Of a DNA stretch of 64,000 bases, positions 54,711 to 64,000 are shown in pieces. This DNA comes from Aurelia coerulea (taxonomy: Eukaryota > Cnidaria > Scyphozoa > Semaeostomeae > Ulmaridae): assembly GCA_039566865.1 (NCBI GenBank), contig CM076954.1, forward strand, positions 15,152,001 through 15,216,000, read 5' to 3'. The notes under the pieces were generated by a model. The model was not told the DNA's origin, did no database searches, and worked only from the letters and a program-made list of their open reading frames with translations. Made by a program: the position numbers and the translations under genes. Within the stretch, counting starts at the first letter, position 1, and each line of letters starts with the position of its first letter.

Positions 54711-57700
54711 TTCGCAAAAGTAAGCCTATTTCTGAATAAGTCAATTTTTCGCCAAAAAGTAAGGCTATAGGCTTACCTTTTACGTAAAAATGGGTTGTTT
54801 GTGAATAAGCCCATTTTTCACCAAAATGTAAGGCTATAGGCTTACCTTTTTTGCGAAAATTGGTTGTTTCTGAATAAGCCCAATTTTCACCAAAAAGTAG
54901 GGCTATAGGCTTACCTTTTGCGTAAAAATGGGTTGTTTCTGAATACGCCCGTTTTCCCCCAAAAGGGAAGGCTATATGCTTACCTTTTTCGCGAAAATTG
55001 GTTGTTTCTGAATAAGCCGATTTTGCACCAAAAAGTAAGGCTATAGGCTTACCTTTTTCGCGAAAATTGGTTGTTTCTGAATAAGCCTAATTTTCACCAA
55101 AGAGTAAGGCTATAGGCTTACCTTTTTCGCGAAAATTGGTTGTTTCTGAATAAGCCTAATTTTCACCAAAAAGTAAGGCCATAGGCTTACCTTTTCAGCG
55201 AAAATTGGTTGTTTCTGAATAAGCCCATTTTCCCTCAAAAAGTAAGGCTATATGCTTACCTTTTTCGTAAAAATGGGTTGTTTGTGAATAAGCCCATTTT
55301 TCACCAAAAAGTAGGGCTATAGGCTTACCTTTTGCGTAAAAATGGGTTGTTTCTGAATACGCCTGTTTTCCCCCAAAAAGGAAGGCTATAGGCTTACCTA
55401 TTTCGCGAAAATTGGTTGTTTCTGAATAGGCCGATTTTGCACCAAAAAGTAAAGCTATAGGCTTACCTTTTTCGCGATAATTGGTTGTTTCTGAATAAGC
55501 CCAGTTTTCACTAAAAAGTAAGGCTATAGACTTACCTTTTTCGCGAAAATTGGTTGTTTAATAAGCCCAATTTTTAACCAAAAAGTAAGGCTATAGGCTT
55601 ACCTTTTTCGTAAAAATGGGTTGTTTGTGAATCAGCCCATTTCCCCCAAAAAGAAAGGCTATAGGCTTACCTTTTTCGCGAAAATTGGTTGTTTCTGAAT
55701 AAGCCCAATTTTCTACAAGAAGTAAGGCTTATAGGCTTACCTTTTCAGCGAAAATTGGTTGTTTCTGAATAAGCCCAATTTTCACCAAAAAGTGAGGCTA
55801 TAGCCTTACCTTTTTCGCGAGCATTGGTTGTTTCTGAATAAGCCCAATTTTCTCCAAGAAGTAAGGCTATAGGCTTACCTTTTTCGCGAAAATCGATCGT
55901 TTCTGAATAAGCCCAATTTTCACTAAAACGTAAGGCTATAGGCTTACCTTTTTCGCGAAGATTGGTTGTTTCTGAATAAGACCGATTTTCACCAAAAAGT
56001 AAGGCTATCGGTTTACCTTTTTCGCGAAAATTGGTTGTTTCTGAATAAGCCCAATTTTCACCAAAAAGTAAGGCTTAACTTTTTCGCGAAAATTGGTTGT
56101 TTCTGAATAAGCCCAATTTTCACCAAAAAGTAAGGCTATAGGCTTACCTTTTTCGTAAAAATGGGTTGTTTGTGAATCAGCCCATATACCCCAAAGAGTA
56201 AGGCTATAGGCTTACCTTTTTCGCGAAAATTGGTTGTTTCTGAATAAGCCCAATTTTCACCAAAAAGTAAGGCTATAGCCTTACCTTTTTCGCGAAAATT
56301 GGTTGTTTCTGAATAAGCCCAATTTTCGCCAGAAATTAAGGCTATTGCCTTACCTTTTCAGCGAAAATTGGTTGTTTCTGAATAAGCCAAATTTTCACCA
56401 AAAAGTAAGGCTATAGGCTTACCTTTTTCGCGAAAATTGGTTGTTTCTGAATAAGCCCAATTTTCACCAAAAAGTAAGGCTATAGGCTTACCTTTTTCGC
56501 GAAAATTGGTTGTTTCTGAATAAGCCCAATTTTCGCCAAAAAGTAAGGCTATAGGCTTACCTTTTCAGCGAAAATTGGTTGTTTCTGAATAAGCCCAATT
56601 TTCACCAAAAAGTAAGGCTATAGGCTTACCTTTTCAGCGAAAATTGGTTGTTTCTGAATAAGCCCAATTTTCACCAAAAAGTAAGGCTATAGGCTTACCT
56701 TTTCAGCGAAAATTGGTTGTTTCTGAATAAGCCTAATTTTCACCAAAAAGTAAGGCTATAGCCTTACCTTTTTCGCGAAAATTGGTTGTTTCTGAATAAG
56801 CCCAATTTTCACCAAAAAGTAAGGCTATAGGCTTACCTTTTTCGCTAAAATTGGTTGTTTCTGAATAAGCCCAATTTTCACCAAAAAGTAAGGCTATAGG
56901 CTTACCTTTTTCGCGAAAATTGGTTGTTTCGGAATAAGCCCAATTTTCACCAAAAAGTATGGCTATAGGCTTACCTTTTTCGCGAAAATTGGTTGTTTCT
57001 GAATAAGCCCAATTTTCACCAAAAAGTAAGGCTATAGCCTTACCTTTTTCGCGAAAATTGGTTGTTTCTGAATAAGCCCAATTTTCACCAAAAAGTAAGG
57101 CTATAGGCTTACCTTTTTCGCTAAAATTGGTTGTTTCTGAATAAGCCCAATTTTCACCAAAAAGTAAGGCTATAGGCTTACCTTTTTCGCGAAAATTGGT
57201 TGTTTCGGAATAAGCCCAATTTTCACCAAAAAGTATGGCTATAGGCTTACCTTTTTCGCGACAATTGGTTGTTTCTGAATAAGCCCAATTCTAACCAAAA
57301 AGTATGGCTATAGGCTTACCTTTTTCGCTAAAATTGGTTGCTTCTGAATAAGCCCAATTTTCACAAAAAAAGTATGGCTATAGGCTTACCTTTTTCGCGA
57401 AAATTGGTTGTTTCTGAATAAGCCCAATTTTCACCAAAAAGTAAGGCTATAGGCTTACCTTTTTCGCGAAAATTGGTTGTTTCTGAATAAGCCCAATTCT
57501 AACCAAAAAGTAAGGCTATAGCCTTACCTTTTCAGCGAAAATTGGTTGCTTCTGAATAAGCCAAATTTTCACCAAAAAGTAAGGCTATAGGCTTACTTTT
57601 TTCGCGAAAGTTGGTTGTTTCTGAATAAGCCTAACTTTCACCAAAAAGTAAGGCTATAGCCTTACCTTTTCAGCGAAAATTGGTTGTTTCTGAATAAGCC

Positions 57701-59690
57701 CAATTTTCGCCAGAAAGTGATGCTATAGTCTTACCTTTTTCGCGAAAATTGGTTGTTTCTGAATAAGCCCAATCCCAACAAAAGTAAGGCTATAGCCTTA
57801 CCTTTTCAGCGAAAATTGGTTGTTTCTGAATAAGCCCAATTTTCACCAAAATGTAAGGCTATAGGCTTACCTTTTTCGTGAAAATTTGTTTTTTCTGAAT
57901 AAGCCCAATTTTCACCAAAAAGTAAGTCTATAGGCTTAACTTTTTCGTAAAAATGGGCGGTTTCTGAATAAGCCCAATTTTCACCAAAAAGTAAGGATAT
58001 AGGCGTACCTTTTTCGCGAAAATTGGTTTTTTCTGAACAAGCCCAATTTTCGCCAGAAAGTAAGGCTATGGCCTTACCTTTTCAGCGAAAATTGGTTGTT
58101 TCTGAATAAGCCAAATTTTCACCAAAGAATAAGGCTATAGCCTTACCTTTTTCGCGAAAATTGGTTGTTTCGGAATAAGCCCAATTTTCACCAAAAAGTA
58201 AGGCTATAGCCTTACCTTTTCAGCGAAAATTGGTTGCTTCTGAATAAGCCAAATTTTCACCAAAAAGGAAGGCTATAGGCTTACCTTTTCAGCGAAAATT
58301 GGTTGCTTCTGAATAAGCCCAATTTCACCAAAAAGTAAGGCTATAGGCTTACTTTTTTCGCGAAAGTTGGTTGTTTCTGAATAAGCCCAATCCCAACAAA
58401 AGTAAGGCTATAGCCTTACCTTTTCAGCGAAAATTGGTTGTTTCTGAATAAGCCCAATTTTCGCCAGAAAGTGATGCTATAGTCTTACCTTTTTCGCGAA
58501 AATTGATTGTTTCTGAATAAGCCCAATTTTCACCAAAAAGTAAGGCTTAACTTTTTTGTGAAAATGGGCTGTTTCTGAATAAGCCCAATTTTCACCAAAA
58601 AGTAAGGATATAGGCGTACTTTTTTCGCGAAAATTGGTTTTTTCTGAACAAGCCCAATTTTCGCCAGAAAGTAAGGCTATGGCCTTACCTTTTCAGCGAA
58701 AATTGGTTGTTTCTGAATAAGCCCAATTTTCACCAAAAGTAAGGCTATAGGCTTACCTTTTTCGCGAAAATTGGTTGTTTCTGAATAAGCCCAATTTTCA
58801 CCAAAAAGTAAGGCTATAGGCTTACCTTTTCAGCGAAAATTGGTTGTTTCTGAATAAGCCCATTTTCCCTCAAAAAGTAAGGCTATATGCTTACCTTTTT
58901 CGTAAAAATGGGTTGTTTGTGAATACGCCCGTTTTCCCCCAAAAAGTAAGGCTATAGGCTTACCTTGTTTGCGAAAATTGGTTGTTTCTCAATAGGCCGA
59001 TTTTGCACCAAAAAGTAAGGCTATAGCCTTACCTTTTTCGCGAGCATTGGTTGTTTCTGAAAAAACCCAATTTTCACCAAAAAGTAAGGCTATATGCTTA
59101 CCTTTTTCGCGAAAATCGATCGTTTCTGAACAAGCTCATTTATCACCAAAAAGTAAGGCTATAGCCTTACCTTTTTCGTGAGCATTGGTTGTTTCTGAAT
59201 AAGCCCAATTTTCACCAAAAAGTAAGGCTATATGCTTACCTTTTTCGCGAAAATCGATCGTTTCTGAACAAGCTCATTTATCACCAAAAAGTAAGGCTAT
59301 AGCCTTACCTTTTTCGCGAGCATTGGTTGTTTCTGAATAAGCCCAATTTTCACCAAAAAGTAAGGCTATATGCTTACCTTTTTCGCGAAAATCGATCGTT
59401 TCTGAACAAGCCCATTTATCACCAAAAGTAAGGCTATCGGCTTACCTTTTCAGCGAAAAGTGGTTGTTTCTGAATAAGCCCAATTTTCACCAAAAAGTAA
59501 GGCTATAGGCTTACCTTCTTTGCGAAAATCGATCGTTTCTGAACAAGCCCATTTTTCACCAAATTGTAAGGCTATAGGCTTACCTTGTTTGCGAAAATCG
59601 GTTGTTTCTGAATAAGCGGATTTTTCATCAAAAAGTAAGGCTAGAGGCTTACCTTTTTGGTAAAAATAGATTGCTAGTGAATAATTTTTA
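54711..59690. repeat. 69-bp satellite array, about 72 copies, nearly 5 kb
   Basis: A consensus unit runs ACCTTTTTCGCGAAAATTGG, TTGTTTCTGAATAAGCCC, AATTTTCACCAAAAAG, TAAGGCTATAGGCTT. Each unit contains near-palindromes TTTTCGCGAAAA and GTAAGGCTATAGCCTTAC, and the inverted pair GAAAATTGG / CCAATTTTC around a 16-18-base spacer. Variants include TTTTCAGCG for TTTTTCGCG, and GATCG for TTGG. A four-unit higher-order repeat (276 bp) is seen at about 56757-57290, and a two-unit one (138 bp) at about 59030-59410. All + frames stop; the minus strand is open in many units, but some variants introduce TAG. No spacers of unique sequence. Confidence 0.97.
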
Positions 59691-60127
59691 AATGAATACC
59701 TGTTCCCTGCACCAATTTTCGAAAATATATAACTGAACCCTAAACAGCAATTTGTCGAAAATGTATACCCGACCTTTCAAAACAGGCCTATTTATTCCAA
59801 AATATCGAAAATCGAGCCCCCAGGAATTTCACTATGTTCTAATCATCAAAAACGGAGTAATTTGAAACCGGCGGAGACCGGCATTTAGTAGGGAGTATGG
59901 TCAATTTTATCAGTATGATGAAAAATGTGATTTTGAATTGAGGCGGTGCTGATGTTGTAGGGTGGCCAGATTATTTTGGCCAGCAGACAATAACCGGCGC
60001 AATAACAATAGAACCAACAATAGAACCAGCAATAGAATTTAAGAACGAAATATCTACATCAGTTATACAGGATGTTTGATTTGACCTAGCCTGGAATGGG
60101 GCTCGAAGCTAAAGGCTCAAGTTAAAC
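59691..60127. other. Flank of the satellite
   Basis: 59700-59815 carries degenerate ACCAATTTTCGAAAA and ATACCCGACC blocks like those in the G-run elements, so the satellite adjoins such an element. The rest is unassigned. Confidence 0.5.
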
Positions 60128-60438
60128 CAAGGGTGCCTACCTTGTAGGAAGTGTGTTTATTCCCGGTACTGTACGCGTAGTAATTGGTGTCCTATGACCG
60201 GGTAATTCTAACGCCTGTTAGTGTTGACCAATCAAAAATCACGCTGTCTGATTCCCTGTGGCCAGATCGTATAACAGTCACAAAGTTATTCATACGTCAT
60301 CTCGACCTTGAGAGGACTGACTTTGTGTACTGCTGTGTCACGGTACGGTTCTAGGACACTCTCTGTACTGGGTCACAGGGCACCAATTACTCTACAGTAC
60401 TGGGAATAAACACACTTCCTACAAGGTAGGCGCCCTTG
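60128..60438. mobile_element. TIR element, 311 bp, CAAGGGTGCCTACC ends
   Basis: The left CAAGGGTGCCTACCTTGTAG and right CTACAAGGTAGGCGCCCTTG are inverted, continuing through GTGTGTTTATTCCC and CACCAATTACT. No matching target duplication. Confidence 0.72.
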
Positions 60439-60489
60439 CTTTCTTGTGTCATATATTAGCAACCACTTGTAAGATTTGCTCAAACGAGG

Positions 60490-60515
60490 TCTCAAACAAA
60501 GCTAAAGCCTGTCCT

Positions 60516-60555
<40 letters not shown>

Positions 60556-61078
60556 GGGGGGGGGCGTTATTGTCTAAATTTTGGGTAGGGGTCTGTTGCG
60601 AGCATATTGAAAATGGTACAGTTGGCTAGACTAACTTTTTCGAAAATGGTACCCTTGGCTAGACCAATTTATACAAAAATGATACGCTTGGCTAGACTAA
60701 TATTGAAAAACAATACATTTGGCTAGATTCATTTCAAAGCCATTCGATTTAGCAGATATCTCAAAATTGTTGGTTGGAGCTTGGAAATTTCAAAGGTCGA
60801 TTCGTTTCGCAAAAATTTAGTTCATTATCAACAAAAATGGGTTGTCAGGAAGAAAAATTCATGCCCAGATTACTTTAGCTGAAAATTTGACCGTTCCCCA
60901 GACCAATATTGTCAAATATGATACCCTTGGCTAGACTGTGACTATACCAAAATTGCAAAAATGTATAAACTGGTTGGCTAAACTAGATGTCCGAAAAAGT
61001 ATACCCTTTCTCGCGGCACATCTCCAGGTACCTTTACTATGGAAGAACCCCTCTCCCCTCCCCCATGGTTCCATGCAA
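60490..61078. repeat. G-run-bounded element with CTTGGCTAGAC repeats, plus (GA)n
   Basis: 60521-60551 is (GA)n, followed by a G run. Then come at least five AAAATGGTACCCTTGGCTAG-type repeats to about 60940, and a CCCCTCTCCCCTCCCCCATG border near 61065. The same repeat, inverted, fills the loop of the element at 32671-33579. Confidence 0.6.
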
Positions 61079-61081
61079 CTA

Positions 61082-61641
61082 CAGGGTGTCTCAAAAATTG
61101 TGCCCTGTTTGCCTAAAGATTGCAACAAGAAGGCAAAAGACTTTTGCAAAACTTTTATATGATGTTGCTCTTCAGATAATTCAATTGGAGTTATGACCTT
61201 CAGACGACCAAATTTTTTCCTGATGACTGAAACCAGCGGCCGGCCATTTTGTCTTTCTAGTTTGCAGTGATAAGTAGCTTCGCGTGAGGTAAGAAATCAT
61301 TTTTGCGAGGTTAGGAATAGTGGAACTCTCTGAGGATTATCGGAATTTTCACGAGAACTATGACATTGGAGGCTGCTGTTTCATTTTCCATCCATGAAGC
61401 TATTTATTGCTGCAAAATAGTAAAACAAAATGGCCGACGCGACCGCTGGTTTCAGTCATCGGGCAAATTTGGTCTCCTGAAGGTCATAGCTCCATCATTT
61501 TTTATTGGATTTTTATGGGGATGGTAGCAAACTTTAATTGAATATCCGAAGAGCAACATCATGCAAAAGTTTGGTGAGAATATTTTGCTGTTTTTTCACA
61601 ATCTTCAGGCAAACGGAGCACAATTTTTTTGGGACACCCTG
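61082..61641. mobile_element. TA-flanked MITE, CAGGGTGTCCC family, 560 bp
   Basis: Starts CAGGGTGTCTCAAAAATTG after a TA; ends TTTTTTTGGGACACCCTG before a TA; inverted arms like 16304-16897. Confidence 0.8.
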
Positions 61642-61930
61642 TACATAAAGACATGACAATTGAAGTAACAACTCCCCCACAGCAGTAGCACTCGCACAAA
61701 CGTGTCATAAGTTCTTTGGGACACCCTGAATGGGTCTGTTTGTGGTCAAAATAAACACTGCCGTCAATACGTAATAGCTATTGTATCACTGCCATAGCAA
61801 TTACAATAGAACCTGCAATAGTAATTTTTAAGAATATAAGATAAGATATTCATGGCAGCTACATAGTTATAGCTTATTATGCAAGCATAGTACCACAATG
61901 TGTTTATACGCGAGTTAAAATTGGTCAGGC

Positions 61931-62752
61931 ATGGAGCTGAAATATCTTTGTTGTTTGCTCTGTGCTTTTGCTGTCCTTCAAAAGTCCGTGAATTCATCAA
62001 ATGACTTTCACATTCGTCATTATCATGGAAAATGCATATGGTTTACAAACGGCACTGATCTTTTAGAACTGAGATGGCAATGCAAAGATAAATTTAAGTG
62101 GCAGGATGGATTACGTTTGGTGCACGTGTTTACAAAGAAGTGCCTGGTAACGGATGGCAATTCCGACGGCAGTTTGCTGAAGCTTACTACGAGTTGCTCA
62201 GGGATAAACAGTTTGTTTCAATATGACAGTACATGGCATGAAATACAGCATAGTGAGTCAAGAAAATGCATACAACCAAGCGGCAATGATGTCGATGCTG
62301 CTGAGAAGACGAAATTGGTCTTAGGTCCATGCCACACTTCAAACAAGAGTAAATTCTGGTTTTTGGCACAAATTCTCTATGTGATTCGACACTGGAATCA
62401 ATTATGTTTGAATTTCTACAGAGATGACGGATCTCTTAAATTTGAAGACAATTACCGATGTGCTCGCTTTCGATTCAGATTGGATGGACAATTAGAAAGT
62501 TTTGAGGCAAAGAAAGTTCTTGGGGTCGAGAATGGTGTTGTGAAACCACTTTCTCTGCCGAATTCCAACTGCTGCATCCACACAGAACATTCCACATTGT
62601 CTACGTTTGATGGTACGAAGTGCTTGCACCCAGGTGGTACGACTACACCAAAGTCTAAACAGACCAAAGTTGTATTTCAGTCTTGTGGAACCACCAACGG
62701 ATACAAATTTCATCTTTATGATGATCGATGTAAGTGTTTCCACATAATTTAA
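61931..62752 (+). CDS. Secreted protein, possible beta-trefoil (ricin-B-like) lectin; probably first coding exon
   Basis: ATG at 61931, 273 codons to TAA at 62750-62752. The first ~22 residues (MELKYLCCLLCAFAVLQKSV) look like a signal peptide. The mature part has repeated blocks of the type K-C-[ILV] (GKCIWF, KKCLVT, RKCIQPSG, TKCLHPGG) with about 60-80-residue spacing, many cysteines, and aromatic/Gln turns, suggesting beta-trefoil subdomains. Canonical QxW motifs are not clear, so the family is tentative. A strong donor (CGAT|GTAAGT) at 62730 suggests the exon ends at 62729, and the last few codons to TAA may be intronic. It has no introns upstream in the window and is not recognisably linked to the other genes. 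Confidence 0.7.
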   Translation: MELKYLCCLLCAFAVLQKSVNSSNDFHIRHYHGKCIWFTNGTDLLELRWQCKDKFKWQDGLRLVHVFTKKCLVTDGNSDGSLLKLTTSCSGINSLFQYDSTWHEIQHSESRKCIQPSGNDVDAAEKTKLVLGPCHTSNKSKFWFLAQILYVIRHWNQLCLNFYRDDGSLKFEDNYRCARFRFRLDGQLESFEAKKVLGVENGVVKPLSLPNSNCCIHTEHSTLSTFDGTKCLHPGGTTTPKSKQTKVVFQSCGTTNGYKFHLYDDRCKCFHII

Positions 62753-63546
62753 AGAGCCATTGTCACCCAGGGTCCTTTGCGGGCAAGCTACAATGCCCGC
62801 CTGTCTGAAAATCAGAGTTGCCTTGAACGGAATTTATGGATCAATAGTATTTGAGCTGATGGAACATGTTCAACCAAACTTTTCTATCAGGTCAACCCAG
62901 TGGGTGCAATTCAATAGTAAAAGGTACACCACGCTCGTCTATACCATTTCATAGGATAACCCTTTTCTCTGATTTTCTAGTTGATCAAAAGACCCCTAAT
63001 CACGGAAAATTTTGAAGGTAACCCCCCCCCCCCTTTAAAAGAGCTTCATTGAGCCCTAAAGAAATCTGTACGGTTCAAAAACTGGTTCTGAGAGAAATGT
63101 TAAGGATTTTTGCACTTTATTACGATTCACTTTATTGATGTCTCTTTGTTGGAAAACAGTAGAATCCCATAAAACTTGGGGCATCAAACTTAGGCCAGGT
63201 GAAATTGACTTTTATTCTAGGGTCCCGAGTCCAGCATTTAACTGTTTTTGGGTTGGGATATTTTCTGAAGAAAAATACCTCGTTTTTTCTGAGATTCTAG
63301 GTCCTAGGATTCTGCTTCAAATATACTCCTTTCTCAGTGAAATCGTGGATGGGTGTGGTGTCACGCTTTAATCAAAATTGCACCCAATGGGCAGTTCAAC
63401 AACTCCAGTGTGTAGATCCATGATTTCCGTGTAGGCAAAATTTGATTTTCAGACAGTCTCAAATGTCAGTGTGCATGTGAAGGGAAAGGGAAGATAATTG
63501 TGGGCCTGAGAACGAGGTTGCGCGAAGGGTGACAATGGCTCTTGAA
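62749..63546. mobile_element. TTAA-site element, AGAGCCATTGTCACCC ends, 790 bp
   Basis: Element 62753-63542 with inverted ends AGAGCCATTGTCACCC and GGGTGACAATGGCTCT; flanks TTAA (62749-62752) and TGAA (63543-63546). The left TTAA contains the apparent stop codon of the preceding ORF. No long ORF inside. Confidence 0.72.
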
Positions 63547-64000
63547 ATTTGTAGGTCAAGACTGGGCCAATCTCGTCCCCAGAGTGAGTTCGTTGCTCTA
63601 CTCTACTCTGGGATACAGCAACATAAATCCTTGACGGATGGAAGAGGATCAATATAACTTTCAAGAAATGTTCAGCTTTTTAAAAGGTCTAAAATATGGC
63701 GGTAAGCAAACGTCTGTAGCTGATAGGATTGAGCAATTTGATGAAATCACAACTTGAAAACTAACAGAAATATAAAATTCTATAATTTTGAACATGACGA
63801 TAGATTCAAAAATGCTCTCACAGGGATTCTGGCAAATTATCTAAAGTTCTCCTCAAGCAAGACCGTAACATCTCTATTAAGCCCCCCGGGGGGGGGAGCT
63901 TATTTAATTTTGGACACTTTTTAGTCCATTTTGCACTACATTTTGCGGTTTAAACATACATTTTTACAAGCTAAATACACGAGTTCCACAAAGTTTTATT
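63547..64000. other. Window end, repeat fragments
   Basis: 63880-63905 has the CCCCCCGGGGGGGGGAGCTTA type of G-run repeat seen at 52130-52450. No gene recognised. Confidence 0.4.

Noticed and set aside
54711..59690. CRISPR-like array
   Set aside because: Units are contiguous 69-bp satellite monomers with no unique spacers, in an animal genome with introns.
54711..59690. Repeat protein encoded on the minus strand of the satellite
   Set aside because: Several unit variants introduce TAG and others have 1-base indels; no in-frame Met.

Overview
The window is intron-rich animal nuclear DNA: AT-rich, GT-AG introns of about 0.4 to 7 kb, and very dense in short inverted-repeat transposons, foldback elements and tandem repeats. 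Protein similarity points to an invertebrate metazoan. The overall repeat style (CR1/L2/Jockey-like retroposons, G-run-bounded short-repeat elements, many MITEs) fits a cnidarian such as a coral or anemone, but that placement is only inference.

Three protein-coding genes are visible, all on the + strand. (1) 94-39208 holds the 3' part of a neuropathy-target-esterase gene (the PNPLA6/PNPLA7/swiss cheese family). Seventeen internal exons plus a tandemly duplicated terminal exon encode about 559 C-terminal residues, including the whole patatin catalytic domain; the upstream part of the protein lies outside the window. (2) 44418-52686 holds a complete six-exon gene for the casein kinase 2 regulatory beta subunit, about 225 residues. 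(3) 61931-62729 or 62752 holds a secreted protein with a possible beta-trefoil (ricin-B-like) fold. It is probably one exon of a longer gene, because a consensus splice donor lies just before the apparent stop codon. No functional link between the three genes is evident.

Everything else is mobile or repetitive. Introns 1-14 of the esterase gene (209-25011) carry TTAA-flanked, hAT-like, 9-bp-duplication and TA-flanked MITEs, two non-LTR retroposon remnants (one split by a later insertion), a tRNA-derived SINE, a SINE-like unit with both tRNA-like and 5S-rRNA-like parts, and a near-perfect long palindrome at 12.2-13.0 kb. Intron 15 contains a 6-kb element (25118-31135) whose inverted arms carry palindromes and a 78-bp minisatellite in opposite orientations. 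Intron 16 contains a three-layer nest: a MITE fragment, then a TA-flanked long-inverted-repeat element, then a 909-bp palindromic element with an exact 6-bp target duplication.

The intergenic stretch 39209-44417 carries two copies of one long-armed palindrome and a 114-bp MITE with an 11-bp duplication. Introns 1 to 4 of the CK2-beta gene each contain at least one inverted-repeat or tandem element, and several are long foldbacks. The interval 52687-61930 is dominated by a 5-kb satellite of about 72 copies of a 69-bp unit, then further MITEs up to the third gene. That gene's apparent stop codon overlaps the TTAA target of another MITE.

All coordinates were read by hand; exon joins were checked for reading phase and GT-AG sites. 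Family and superfamily names for repeats rest on terminal motifs and target duplications only.
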